From contig NZ_CP077095.1 in the NCBI RefSeq assembly GCF_014268885.2, positions 3,875,001 to 3,939,000 of the forward strand: a stretch of DNA of 64,000 nucleotides, written 5' to 3'. Of this stretch, positions 27,392-35,371 are shown in pieces. Each line of letters starts with the position of its first letter. The first letter of the stretch is position 1. Below the pieces are notes generated by a model. That model worked only from the letters and a program-made list of their open reading frames with translations, did no database searches and was not told where the DNA came from. Source of the stretch: Pseudomonas xantholysinigenes. Its GTDB lineage: Bacteria > Pseudomonadota > Gammaproteobacteria > Pseudomonadales > Pseudomonadaceae. Position numbers and translations under genes: made by a program.

Positions 27392-27580
27392 TCAGTCAGC
27401 GCGGCAGGCGCCATTGTTGTAGGGCCCGGAATGGCGCTTCCACCCCTCACCCGGATCGGTGGCCGAGCACATGTAGCGCCCGGTCGCCAGGCTCTGCCAT
27501 TGGTACCAGGGCGCTGGCGCGGCCTGCAGCGACAGGGCGATCAACAACGCGCCCGCCACCACGAACATCGACTTGTTCAC
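27392..27580 (-). CDS. Small secreted protein with a Cys pair, inside the flg cluster
   Basis: A 62-residue protein I cannot assign. It has a Sec-type signal peptide (MNKSMFVVAGALLIALSLQA) and a mature part of about 40 residues. This has an aromatic start (APAPWYQWQSLATGRYMC), a GEGW motif and two Cys (38 and 59) that could form one disulfide. The start is GTG at 27580, strongly supported by AGAGGAGG 8 nt upstream. It lies 67 bp past flgE on the same strand, after a terminator, and before the flgF sigma-54 promoter. It may be periplasmic and connected with rod or ring assembly, but that is inference from location only. Confidence 0.7.
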   Translation of the reverse strand: MNKSMFVVAGALLIALSLQAAPAPWYQWQSLATGRYMCSATDPGEGWKRHSGPYNNGACRAD

Positions 27581-27605
27581 GGCATCAACCTCCTCTGCCA
27601 GACGT

Positions 27606-27630
27606 GAAAAAGCCCCTGCAGGCAGGGGCT
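27606..27630 (-). terminator. Terminator of flgBCDE
   Basis: Stem agcccctg / caggggct with a 4-nt loop and TTTTT on the minus strand, 18 bp past the flgE stop. It lies directly before the ribosome-binding site of the small secreted gene, so that gene depends on read-through or an internal promoter. Confidence 0.85.
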
Positions 27631-27647
27631 CGATCACGCCACGCTCA

Positions 27648-28970
27648 TCAGGTCATCTGGATGATGGTCTGCATGATGGTGCTTTCGGTGGAAATGGTCT
27701 TGGCGTTGGCTTGGTAGTTGCTCTGCGCCTTGATCAGGTTGACCAGCTCGCCGGTCAGGTCGACGTTGGAGTCTTCCAGGGAGCTGCCGGCGATACGACC
27801 CAGGGTGCCGGTGTCCGGCTCGCCGATGATCGGTACGCCCGAAGCGTAGGACTCTTTCCAGGCAGTGCCGCCGACTGGCGTCAAGCCTTGCAAGTTGGCG
27901 AAGTTGGCAATCGCCACCTGGCCGATGACCTTGTTCTGACCGTTGGTGAAGTTGGCGAACATGTTGCCGCTCTGATCGACGGTCAGGCCGGCCAGCTCAC
28001 CAGTGGCATAGCCGTCCTGATCCTTGGCGGTAGTGGCCGAGGCCGCGTTGTATTGCGTGGTGGCCAGCATGTCCAGGGCCACGCCACCTGGGCGCATCAC
28101 CGCGCCGTTGCTTACCCAGTTGCCTGCGGCATTCTTCTCGGCTGGAATCCAGGCGTCGAGCGTGAAGGTCTTGTCGGGAGCAATGGTCAGGCCACCCGTG
28201 ACCGTACCGGAGGTCATGGCCGCGGTGTTCAGTTTGCCCGCAGTGGTGAATGGCAGGGTGTTCTTCAGCGGCGTGGCCAGGGTCGGATCGGCCGGGTTAC
28301 GACCATCGATGGTGGTGTACATGCTCCAGGTATTGGTGCCAGCTTCCTTGACGAAGTACTGGTTCATCTGGTGCTCGTTGCCCTGGCTGTCGTACACCGG
28401 GGTGTTGAACTTGTAGTTGTAGCTACCGACGGTGGCCGGGTCGAACGGCGAAACCGATGGCGCATTGTCGCTGGAGTTCAGGTTGACGGTCTCATTGATC
28501 CGACCGGTCGGCTTCGGCGCCAGGTTCGAGGTGTCGATCTTCAGGTCGGTCAGCGCGCCCGGAATGACCTTGCCGTTGTCATCCACCGGATAGCCCTGCA
28601 GGTTGGCGCCACTGGCGTTGACCACGTAGCCTTCCTTGTCGCTGTAGAAGGCGCCGGCACGGGTGTAGATGCGCGAGCCGTTGTCGTTCAGGGCGAAGAA
28701 ACCGTTGCCGTCGATGGCCATGTCCAGCGCCTGGCCGGTACCGTTGATGTTGCCCGGGTTGAACATCTGCGAGACCGCCATGGTCTTCACACCGCTGCCA
28801 ACCTGGGTCTTGCCGCCGGCAGTGCCGCGGATGGACTGCGAGTACTGGTCGCCGAATTCGGCACGGGACGATTTGAAACCGGTGGTGGCGACGTTGGCAA
28901 TGTTGTTGCCGGTAACGTTCAGAGCCTTGTTCGCCGCATAGAGACCGCTAAGGCCGATATTGAAAGACAT
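27648..28970 (-). CDS. flgE: Flagellar hook protein FlgE
   Basis: A 440-residue hook subunit. N-terminal MSFNIGLSGLYAANKALNVTGNNIANVATTGFKSSRAEFGDQYSQ (segment 1-45) and C-terminal LSNVDLTGELVNLI-type helix ending QANAKTISTESTIMQTIIQM are characteristic. The central D1/D2 region is moderately variable. ATG at 28970 with AAGGAG. It is exported, scaffolded by FlgD and its length is set by FliK. Confidence 0.97.
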   Translation of the reverse strand: MSFNIGLSGLYAANKALNVTGNNIANVATTGFKSSRAEFGDQYSQSIRGTAGGKTQVGSGVKTMAVSQMFNPGNINGTGQALDMAIDGNGFFALNDNGSRIYTRAGAFYSDKEGYVVNASGANLQGYPVDDNGKVIPGALTDLKIDTSNLAPKPTGRINETVNLNSSDNAPSVSPFDPATVGSYNYKFNTPVYDSQGNEHQMNQYFVKEAGTNTWSMYTTIDGRNPADPTLATPLKNTLPFTTAGKLNTAAMTSGTVTGGLTIAPDKTFTLDAWIPAEKNAAGNWVSNGAVMRPGGVALDMLATTQYNAASATTAKDQDGYATGELAGLTVDQSGNMFANFTNGQNKVIGQVAIANFANLQGLTPVGGTAWKESYASGVPIIGEPDTGTLGRIAGSSLEDSNVDLTGELVNLIKAQSNYQANAKTISTESTIMQTIIQMT

Positions 28971-29000
28971 TTACTCGCTCCTTGTGCCGTTTCTGCGGCG

Positions 29001-29699
29001 TTAAATTCCGATGGTGGTGACTTTGGAGATGCCGACTTTGCCGATACCGGCCAGGTCGAGCATCATCTCGCTGCCGTTCTGGAAGCTGACGCTGTTGACC
29101 TTGGCCGGCAGCAGCGTGGCCAGCGTCTTGGCCTTGCCATCGACCTTGGTCTCGGCACTGAAGGTGTAGGTACCCGGGTCGACCGCCTCACCCTTCTCGT
29201 TCTTGCCGTCCCAGATGAAGTCGGCGGTACCGGCCTTCTGCGCACCCAGGCCAATGGTCTTGACCACGTTGCCGTCCTTGTCCTTGATGGTGACCTTGCC
29301 CTCGGTGATGTTCGAGGGCACCACGACCTGGCCATTGAAGCTCTTGGTGGTATCGACCACCGCTTTGTCGCTTGCCACGATCACCGAGCGACCGACCAGC
29401 GAGGTGGCCTGCAGCGCCTGGGACGAGCCGATGCCGGTGAGGATGCCGTCGACCGACTCCTTCAGCGACTGGATGCCCTCGAGGCTGCTGAACTGGGCCA
29501 GCTGCGCGACGAACTCGCCGTTGTCCTGGGGATCGAGCGGGTTCTGGTTCTTCATCTGCGTCACCAGCAACTGCAGGAACGCATCCTTGCCCAGCGCGCT
29601 GCCGGCCTGGCCGGTGCTGCCGTTGTTCTTGCTGGCAGGTTTTTGCAGCGACTCCAGGTAGCCGCTGCCGACCTGGTTATCGGTATTGGTGGTAGTCAT
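29001..29699 (-). CDS. flgD: Hook scaffolding protein FlgD
   Basis: A 232-residue hook cap. It has the N-terminal conserved LGKDAFLQLLVTQMKNQNPLDPQDNGEFVAQLAQFSSLEG (segment about 33-72) and a C-terminal FnIII/Tudor-like region (DKDGNVVKTIGLG, FIWDGKNEKGEAV). It is placed on the rod tip and lets FlgE polymerise. The spacing of 13 bp to flgC supports one operon. Confidence 0.96.
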   Translation of the reverse strand: MTTTNTDNQVGSGYLESLQKPASKNNGSTGQAGSALGKDAFLQLLVTQMKNQNPLDPQDNGEFVAQLAQFSSLEGIQSLKESVDGILTGIGSSQALQATSLVGRSVIVASDKAVVDTTKSFNGQVVVPSNITEGKVTIKDKDGNVVKTIGLGAQKAGTADFIWDGKNEKGEAVDPGTYTFSAETKVDGKAKTLATLLPAKVNSVSFQNGSEMMLDLAGIGKVGISKVTTIGI

Positions 29700-29712
29700 T
29701 TCGGCTCCCTGC

Positions 29713-30156
29713 TTACTGACCCAGGGTCAGCACTTTCTGCATCATGTTCTTGGCGGTGTTCATCAGCTCGGCGTTGGTCTGGAACGCGCGGCTGGCGGAG
29801 ATCATGTCGGCCATCTCCTCGACCACGTTGACGTTCGGGTAGTAGACGTAGCCGTCCTTGTTCGCCGCCGGGTGGTTCGGCTCGTAGCGCGCCTCGAGGT
29901 TGCTCTGGTCCTCGATGATGCCCTTGACCTGCACCCCCTGCCCCGCCTCGCCCTGATCCTCGAACAGCGACTGGCCGGCGCCGGCCTGGGCCTGCTGGAA
30001 GGTGGTGGCGAACACCGGGTGGCGGGCGCGGTAGGTCTGGTCGATGCTCGACGAGACGGTCTCGGCGTTGGCGATGTTCGAGGCGACGGTGTTCAGGCGC
30101 GTGTTCTGCGCGCTCATGCCGCTACCGGCGATATTGAAGACACTGGCAAGGGACAT
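29713..30156 (-). CDS. flgC: Proximal rod protein FlgC
   Basis: A 147-residue rod protein (SLASVFNIAGSGMSAQNTRLNTVASNIANAETV at the start, NVVEEMADMISASRAFQTNAELMNTAKNMMQKVLTLGQ at the end). The ATG at 30156 has GGAG 7 nt upstream. A GTG at 30162 is too close to that site, so the shorter form is preferred. It begins 2 bp after the flgB stop. Confidence 0.96.
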   Translation of the reverse strand: MSLASVFNIAGSGMSAQNTRLNTVASNIANAETVSSSIDQTYRARHPVFATTFQQAQAGAGQSLFEDQGEAGQGVQVKGIIEDQSNLEARYEPNHPAANKDGYVYYPNVNVVEEMADMISASRAFQTNAELMNTAKNMMQKVLTLGQ

Positions 30157-30158
30157 GG

Positions 30159-30566
30159 TCACTCTCCGCGCAGGGCCGATACCAGCCCTTTGAATTTACT
30201 GTTGAGCAAGGTGAAGCTGGCCTGGAAGCCAACGGCGTTTTCCGTGTAGTTCGATTGCTCGATCTGCGCGTCCACGGTGTTCTGGTCGATCGACGGCTGC
30301 ATCGGCGTGCGGTACTTCAACGTGTCGTCCATCATTGCCAGGCCTTCTGCCTCGATGTGACGGCTGTTGGTGCGATCCAGGGCGATACGCCCGCTCTGCT
30401 GCTTGTCGGACTCGGCGGCGAGCACTGACGAGAAGTCCATGTCGCGCGCCTTGTAGTTCGGCGTGTCGGCGTTGGCGATGTTGTTGGCCAGCACCTCGGC
30501 GCGCTGGGCGCGGAAGCCCAATGCCTTTTCGTGGATGCCAAGGGCCTTGTCGAAGCTGATGCTCAT
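30159..30566 (-). CDS. flgB: Proximal rod protein FlgB
   Basis: A 135-residue rod protein (FDKALGIHEKALGFRAQRAEVLANNIANADTPNYKARDMDF, segment 5-45). It is the first gene of flgBCDE. The ribosome-binding site is modest (AAGG). A sigma-54 promoter sits 48 bp upstream. Confidence 0.96.
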   Translation of the reverse strand: MSISFDKALGIHEKALGFRAQRAEVLANNIANADTPNYKARDMDFSSVLAAESDKQQSGRIALDRTNSRHIEAEGLAMMDDTLKYRTPMQPSIDQNTVDAQIEQSNYTENAVGFQASFTLLNSKFKGLVSALRGE

Positions 30567-30613
30567 GTCGGGGAACCTTCGAAGGTTGACCAGCGTTGCG
30601 TTGTCTGAGCTAT

Positions 30614-30629
30614 AGCAAGGGCTGTGCCA
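30614..30629 (-). promoter_or_regulatory. Sigma-54 promoter of flgBCDE
   Basis: The minus strand reads TGGCACAGCCCTTGCT, one mismatch from TGGCACG-N4-TTGCT with exact spacing. The predicted leader before flgB is about 36 nt. Confidence 0.88.
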
Positions 30630-30802
30630 ACCCGATCAAAGCCTTTGAACTCGGGGTTTGCATCAGCAACGATGAGCCACCGCTGCCAGAAAAGCGGCAA
30701 AGTGCTTCCGCTTTGCAGCCGCCAGGCGGCAATCGAACGGATGCCAGGGCGGCAAAACAAAATATTGACGGCGGATGTTTGAACCCGCAGCGCGCAGGCA
30801 TG

Positions 30803-30834
30803 AAAAAGGCCGGCATCTCGCGATGCCGGCCTTT
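30803..30834 (-). terminator. Terminator of cheV-cheR
   Basis: Twelve-bp stem aaaggccggcat / atgccggccttt with a 6-nt loop and a T-run on the minus strand, about 20 bp past the cheR stop. Confidence 0.9.
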
Positions 30835-30855
30835 CGTTGCCGCCTGCCACCCGCC

Positions 30856-31683
30856 TCACTTGGCCTGGTAGATGATCCCTGGGCTGCACTGCACCATCTG
30901 GTAGTGGTCCGGCAGGCCATTGAGCGCCTCGGAGGCGCCCAGGAACAGATAGCCACCGGGCTTGAGCGTGCCATGGATACGCATGAGGATGTCCTTCTTG
31001 ACCTGGGCCGAGAAGTAGATCAGCACGTTGCGGCAGAACACGATGTCGAACTTGCCCAGCGGCGCGTAGCTGTCGAGCAGGTTGTAGGAGCGAAACTCGA
31101 CACGGCTGCGAATCGGCGGCTTGATCGCCCAGCGCCCCGGCCCCTTGGTATCGAAGTAGCGCTGCAGACGCTCCTGGGACAGCCCGCGGGCAATGGCCAG
31201 GCTGTCGTACTCGCCGGTCTTGCAGTTGTTGAGCATGGCACCGGACAGGTCGGTGGCGACGATCTGCGCGCCCATCTTCAACTGGCCCAGGTTGGTGCGT
31301 TCGAACTCGTCGATGGCCATGGAGATGGAGTACGGCTCCTGCCCGGACGAACAGGCCGCCGACCAGATGCGCAGGCGCTGGCCGGGATTGTTCTTGATGA
31401 ACTCCGGGATCACCTTGTTCTTGAGCACCTCGAACGGGTAGGTGTCGCGAAACCACAGCGTCTCGTTGGTGGTCATGGCATCGACCACCTGCTCGCGCAA
31501 GCCACCGCGTGGCTGGGTCTGGATGCGCTGCACCAGCTCGCCCAGCGACTTGATGCCCTGCTGCTCCATCAGCTTGTTGAGACGGCTGGAGACCAGGTAC
31601 TGCTTATTCTCGCCCAGCAGGATGCCACAGGCTTTCTCCAGGAAGACCCGGAACTGTTCGAAATCCAAATTACCCGTAGACAA
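30856..31683 (-). CDS. cheR: Chemotaxis protein methyltransferase CheR
   Basis: A 275-residue SAM-dependent glutamate methyltransferase that modifies chemoreceptors. The CheR_N helical domain comes first (FEQFRVFLEKACGILLGENKQYLVSSRLNKLM). The SAM-binding domain follows (RIWSAACSSGQEPYSISM, FDIVFCRNVLIYFS). The start is taken as TTG at 31683 (MSTGNLDFEQF) with AGAGG about 8 nt upstream; the open frame continues upstream to an ATG at 31740 that overlaps the cheV stop and lacks a good site. It follows cheV by 53 bp. Confidence 0.92.
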   Translation of the reverse strand: MSTGNLDFEQFRVFLEKACGILLGENKQYLVSSRLNKLMEQQGIKSLGELVQRIQTQPRGGLREQVVDAMTTNETLWFRDTYPFEVLKNKVIPEFIKNNPGQRLRIWSAACSSGQEPYSISMAIDEFERTNLGQLKMGAQIVATDLSGAMLNNCKTGEYDSLAIARGLSQERLQRYFDTKGPGRWAIKPPIRSRVEFRSYNLLDSYAPLGKFDIVFCRNVLIYFSAQVKKDILMRIHGTLKPGGYLFLGASEALNGLPDHYQMVQCSPGIIYQAK

Positions 31684-31736
31684 TGCTGCCGCCTCTTTCT
31701 TATAAACCGCGTGCGCCGGGGCGAACCCCGGCCGTT

Positions 31737-32666
31737 TCAATGACTCGCCTTGATCCGATCGACCACGCGCTGGGCGAGATCGTCCGGCTTGAACTTGGCC
31801 AGGAAGTCGTCGGCGCCGACCTTCTTGACCATCGCCTGGTTGAATACCCCAGACAACGAAGTATGCAGGCAGATGTGCAGCTTTTGCATGCGTGGATCGC
31901 TGCGGATCTCCGCCGTGAGGGTATAGCCGTCCATTTCCGGCATTTCAATATCCGAGATCATCATGAGGAATTCCTCCTCCGGACGCTTGCCCTCGTCCAC
32001 CAGCTTGCGCAGGTAGTCCAAGGCCTGGCGACCGTCATTGAGCGCCACCACCTCGACGCCGACGGTCTGCAGGCACCGGCTCACCTGCTTGCGCGCCACC
32101 GATGAATCATCGACCGTCAGCACCCGCAGCATCACCGCCTTGTCCTGCACCTCGGCATCGATCACACCCTCGGACACCGACTCGGACGACGGCGCCACCT
32201 CGGCCAGCACCTTCTCCACATCGATGATCTCGACCATGCGGTTGTCGACCCGGGTGACCGCGGTCAGGTAGTGATCGCGCCCGGTACCCTTGGGTGGCGG
32301 ATGGATCTCTTCCCAGTTCATGTTGACGATGCGCTCGACCGAGTGCACCAGGAAGCCCTGGGTCTTGGTGTTGTACTCGGTGATGATCACGAAGCTGTTG
32401 CGCGTTTCTTCCTTCAGCTGCGGAAGGCCGGTGGCCATCGACAGGTCGAGGATAGGAATGGTCGCCCCGCGAATGTTGGCCACCCCGCGCACCACCGGAT
32501 GGGACTTGGGCAGCAAGGTCAGTTCCGGGCACTGCAGCACCTCCCGGACCTTGAACACATTGATGCCGTAGAGCTGGTCGCCATTGAGGCGAAACAACAG
32601 TAGCTCCAGGCGATTCTGCCCCACCAGCTGCGTGCGCTGGTTGACCGAATCCATCACTCCAGCCAT
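31737..32666 (-). CDS. cheV: Chemotaxis coupling protein CheV (CheW + receiver)
   Basis: A 309-residue adaptor. The N-terminal CheW-like domain (RLELLLFRLNGDQLYGINVFKVREVLQ) links receptors to CheA. The C-terminal receiver has the phospho-Asp in MMISDIEMPEMDG and a Lys in DDFLAKFKPDDLA; phosphorylation is thought to serve as a phosphate sink or adaptation signal. The ATG at 32666 with AAGGAG is chosen. The frame stays open for another 240 codons antisense to flgA, which I take as a GC artefact. Confidence 0.94.
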   Translation of the reverse strand: MAGVMDSVNQRTQLVGQNRLELLLFRLNGDQLYGINVFKVREVLQCPELTLLPKSHPVVRGVANIRGATIPILDLSMATGLPQLKEETRNSFVIITEYNTKTQGFLVHSVERIVNMNWEEIHPPPKGTGRDHYLTAVTRVDNRMVEIIDVEKVLAEVAPSSESVSEGVIDAEVQDKAVMLRVLTVDDSSVARKQVSRCLQTVGVEVVALNDGRQALDYLRKLVDEGKRPEEEFLMMISDIEMPEMDGYTLTAEIRSDPRMQKLHICLHTSLSGVFNQAMVKKVGADDFLAKFKPDDLAQRVVDRIKASH

Positions 32667-32697
32667 GCCGGACTCCTTCAACGATTGCCTGCGTACC

Positions 32698-32724
32698 AAG
32701 TCGGCACGGGCTTTGCTTTTTTGA
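32698..32724 (-). promoter_or_regulatory. Weak FliA-like promoter of cheV
   Basis: On the minus strand TCAAA, a 14-nt gap, and GCCGACTT (consensus GCCGATAA, 5 of 8). Spacing is exact but the -10 is poor. It overlaps the plus-strand sigma-54 motif of flgA. Confidence 0.3.
32702..32717 (+). promoter_or_regulatory. Sigma-54 promoter motif of flgA
   Basis: CGGCACGGGCTTTGCT: one mismatch (first base) to TGGCACG-N4-TTGCT, exact -24/-12 spacing. Transcription would begin near 32728, only about two bases before the flgA ATG at 32730. Confidence 0.65.
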
Positions 32725-32729
32725 GCGCC

Positions 32730-33479
32730 ATGTACACGAAAACGACATTTTTCCGACGACTGACGCGCCTGCTGACCGGCTCCCTGGCCGCGTTGTGCCT
32801 GATGGTACCCGGCATCAAGACGCTGGCGGACACTTTTACCTTGCCTGAACAGCTTATCGGTGTCACTCAAGGGTTTCTTGAATTCACCGTGGAGGATTAT
32901 CTGGCGACCACCCAGACCCAGGGCCGCTACGAGATCGAAGTGAACAAGCTCGACCCGCGCCTGCGCATGCCACTGTGCAGCCAGCCGCTGGACGCCTCGC
33001 TGGAAAGCCCTACCCCTCTGGGACGAGTTACGGTGCGGGTGCGCTGCGACAGCACGGCGCCGTGGACGGTGTTCGTCCCCGCCCAGGTGCGCCTGCTGCG
33101 CGACGTGGTGGTCATGACCCGTCCGCTCAAACGTGACAGCGTGGTCAGCGAGGGCGACGTGGCCCTGCGCCAGCGCGATGTCGGCACCCTCGGCCAGAGC
33201 TACCTGACCCAGCTGGACCAGGCCGTGGGCCTCAAGCTGCTGCGCCCGACGGTACTCGACCAGGTTCTCACCCAGCAGCACCTGGAGCAGGCCGAAGTGG
33301 TGCGCAAGGGCGACCATGTGGTGATCATCGCCCGCAGCGGCAGCCTGAGCGTGCGCATGCCGGGAGAGGCGCTGGACAAGGGCGGCCTGCAAACACAGAT
33401 CCGCGTGCGCAACCTCAATTCCAAGCGCGTGGTCAAGGCCAGGGTGACCGGGCCCGGCCAGGTCGAGGTGGCCATGTAG
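32730..33479 (+). CDS. flgA: Flagellar P-ring assembly chaperone FlgA
   Basis: A 249-residue periplasmic chaperone for FlgI. A Sec signal peptide covers about residues 1-34 (GSLAALCLMVPGIKTLA). The C-terminal half contains the SAF domain and FlgA signature (VVVMTRPLKRDSVVSEGDVALRQRDVG; GDHVVIIARSGSLSVRMPGEALDKG). The ATG at 32730 has only a weak site (GAGCG), and the sigma-54 motif lies immediately upstream. It opens the plus-strand flgA-flgM-flgN-flgZ series. Confidence 0.93.
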   Translation: MYTKTTFFRRLTRLLTGSLAALCLMVPGIKTLADTFTLPEQLIGVTQGFLEFTVEDYLATTQTQGRYEIEVNKLDPRLRMPLCSQPLDASLESPTPLGRVTVRVRCDSTAPWTVFVPAQVRLLRDVVVMTRPLKRDSVVSEGDVALRQRDVGTLGQSYLTQLDQAVGLKLLRPTVLDQVLTQQHLEQAEVVRKGDHVVIIARSGSLSVRMPGEALDKGGLQTQIRVRNLNSKRVVKARVTGPGQVEVAM

Positions 33480-33590
33480 CCCAGGTGACGAAACGACGAC
33501 GGAAAGCTGGCGGTGCGCAAGCGGGCGCCCTAAACTGTGTCGGGAATCGGGTGACGCAGGCTGGCTTTGAGGCAGTGTCGCTTTCCTGCC

Positions 33591-33617
33591 TAAAGTTTCT
33601 TTCGGGTTGGCCGAAAA
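33591..33617 (+). promoter_or_regulatory. FliA (sigma-28) promoter of flgMN
   Basis: Perfect -35 TAAAGTTT (33591-33598), an 11-nt spacer and -10 GCCGAAAA (33610-33617; one mismatch to GCCGATAA). It makes flgM expression FliA-dependent, the usual feedback loop. Confidence 0.85.
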
Positions 33618-33652
33618 CCAGGCATGCGTCCTAATACCCAGGGGTTCTGATC

Positions 33653-33967
33653 ATGGTCATCGACTTCAGTCGTTTGAATAATTCTCCGTCCATCACGGGC
33701 GGCGTTCGCGGCAATGCCGCGCCAGGCACCACCGAGAAGACCGGTGAAGCCAGCGAGGCGCCAAAACACGCCAGCGCCAGCGGAGAAGCGGTACATCTGA
33801 GCCCAGAGGCCCAGCAATTGCAGAAGATCAGCGACAAGCTGCGCGACCAGCCGACCGTCAACAGCGCCCGCGTGGCCGAGTTGAAGCAGGCCATCGCCGA
33901 CGGCAGCTACAAGGTCGATGCCGACCGGGTCGCCAGCAAACTGCTTGATTTCGAAGCCCAGCGCTGA
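33653..33967 (+). CDS. flgM: Anti-sigma-28 factor FlgM
   Basis: A 104-residue FliA inhibitor exported after hook completion. It has an N-terminal disordered part ([13 protein letters not shown]) and the conserved C-terminal FliA-binding helices ([17 protein letters not shown] and [28 protein letters not shown]). Its own promoter is sigma-28 dependent. In the HsbA model unphosphorylated HsbA also binds FlgM, linking this gene to the signalling module at the left end of the window. Confidence 0.95.
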   Translation: MVIDFSRLNNSPSITGGVRGNAAPGTTEKTGEASEAPKHASASGEAVHLSPEAQQLQKISDKLRDQPTVNSARVAELKQAIADGSYKVDADRVASKLLDFEAQR

Positions 33968-34014
33968 CCTTCAGGCGCGCTGACTTCCAGGACGCAACAC
34001 GCCAAGAGTTAGCC

Positions 34015-34482
34015 ATGCACGACATCACTCTGCTGCAACTGATCGAAAACGACATCGCGCCCACGCAGGAACTGCTCGAACTTCTGCAAAACGAAGCGAT
34101 AGCCCTGCATGGCCGCGACATGGCCGTACTGGAGCAGATCCTGGCCCGCAAACAGTCGTTGATCATCTTGCTCGAGCAGCAGGGTCGGCGCCGCAGCCAA
34201 CTGCTCGCCAGCCTCGGCCTCAGCGCCGATCGTGCCGGCGCAGAAGCCCTGGCCGCCCAGTCGAGCAATGGCCAGGCCATCCTCGCCCGGCTCGCCGAGC
34301 TGAGCAACCTGATGGACGCCTGCCAACAGGTGAACGCCACCAACGGCCAGATCATCCAGGTGCAGCAGCACGTCACCGCCAACCAGGTGCGAATCCTCCA
34401 GGGTGGCGACTCTCCGTCGCTCTACGACGCCCGCGGCGGCACCTCGCCGATGGCCAAGCCGCGCGCGATCAGCCAAGTGTGA
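34015..34482 (+). CDS. flgN: FlgN family chaperone
   Basis: A 155-residue helical chaperone for FlgK and FlgL. It has the FlgN pattern (LLQLIENDIAPTQELLELLQNEAIALHGRDMAVLEQILARKQSLI, segment 6-50). The ribosome-binding site is weak (AAGAG). It lies 47 bp after flgM and is probably in the same FliA unit. Confidence 0.92.
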   Translation: MHDITLLQLIENDIAPTQELLELLQNEAIALHGRDMAVLEQILARKQSLIILLEQQGRRRSQLLASLGLSADRAGAEALAAQSSNGQAILARLAELSNLMDACQQVNATNGQIIQVQQHVTANQVRILQGGDSPSLYDARGGTSPMAKPRAISQV

Positions 34483-34562
34483 TTAGTGGTATCAAGGCAC
34501 GGAACATACTGGCAAAATGCCGTTAATTGCGTGTGTCGTTTTTGCCTGGAGATTGAAAACCC

Positions 34563-35306
34563 GTGTTCAATGAATCCGATGCTCCCCAGCCACCGAAGGT
34601 GCTGACCACTCCTTTGGAGATTACGGCCAACCTGCGCCAGCTGCTGGAGAGCCACGATCCGCTGATCATCAGCTTCCATGAGCGCAGCCAGCGCTTCCAG
34701 AGCTATGTGGTGCATGTCGACCGCGAGGCGGGGGTACTGGCACTGGACGAGATGATCCCGCGCGACGGCGAAAAGTACATCGAGAACGGCGAGGCCTTCC
34801 GCATCGAAGGTTTCCACGATGGCGTGCGCATCGCCTGGGAAAGCGACATCCCGCTGACCATCACCGAGATCGATGGCCATCGCTGCTACCGCGGCCCTCT
34901 GCCGACGGAAATCACCTACCACCAGCGCCGCAACGCCTTCCGCGCCGCGCTGAAGTTGTCGCAACTGGTCGACATCGTCCTCGACGGCACCCACCTCAAG
35001 GGCAATGGCGGGCTGCGCGGCAAGCTGCTGGACATTTCCGCCACCGGCTGCAAGCTGCGCTTCGAAGGCAATGTCGAAGAGCGCCTGCAACTGGGCCAGG
35101 TCTACGAGCGCTTCAAGGCCGGCAATCCCCTGGGCTTGACCGACACCCTGGTCGAACTGCGCCACCTGCACTACGAAGAACGCATCAACACCACCTTCGC
35201 CGGTGTGCGCTTCCACAACCTCAATGGCCAGGCCCAGCGCAAGATCGAAAGCTTCGTCTACCAGCTACAGCGAGAAGCGCGGCGCTTCGATAAAGACGAC
35301 TACTAA
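34563..35306 (+). CDS. flgZ: c-di-GMP-responsive flagellar brake, YcgR/FlgZ family (PilZ)
   Basis: A 247-residue two-domain protein: an N-terminal YcgR domain and a C-terminal PilZ domain. The c-di-GMP pocket is intact: RNAFR (R123, R127) and D157-x-S159-x-x-G162 (DISATG). On binding c-di-GMP such proteins act on the motor/stators and slow swimming; the Pseudomonas homologue is FlgZ. The start is GTG at 34563 with GGAG at a rather long 11 nt. A promoter just upstream is not clear; read-through from flgMN is likely. A terminator follows directly. Confidence 0.93.
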   Translation: MFNESDAPQPPKVLTTPLEITANLRQLLESHDPLIISFHERSQRFQSYVVHVDREAGVLALDEMIPRDGEKYIENGEAFRIEGFHDGVRIAWESDIPLTITEIDGHRCYRGPLPTEITYHQRRNAFRAALKLSQLVDIVLDGTHLKGNGGLRGKLLDISATGCKLRFEGNVEERLQLGQVYERFKAGNPLGLTDTLVELRHLHYEERINTTFAGVRFHNLNGQAQRKIESFVYQLQREARRFDKDDY

Positions 35307-35307
35307 G

Positions 35308-35334
35308 AAAAACGCCACCTTCGGGTGGCGTTTT
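35308..35334 (+). terminator. Terminator of flgZ
   Basis: Stem aaaacgccacc / ggtggcgtttt with a TTCG tetraloop, starting 2 bp past the stop. The A/T flanks make it bidirectional, so it may also serve the convergent MFS gene. Confidence 0.92.
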
Positions 35335-35371
35335 CGTTCCGGCACGATAGTCGTGGGCGTCAGGAATGCAC

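Noticed and set aside
27573..29831. A 752-codon frame antisense to flgE and flgD
   Set aside because: Covers two certain hook genes and their intergenic region; no motif.
30765..30780. GTCAATATTTTG-like half of a FleQ-box upstream of flgB
   Set aside because: Only one half matches and it lies next to the cheR terminator rather than at a useful distance.
32667..33392. N-terminal extension of CheV by about 242 residues
   Set aside because: The extension is antisense to flgA and the CheW domain and a good ribosome-binding site begin at 32666.
34493..34520. FliA-like site before flgZ (TCAAG, 14 nt, GGCAAAAT)
   Set aside because: The -35 and spacing fit but the -10 matches only 4 of 8 bases; read-through from the flgM promoter is simpler.
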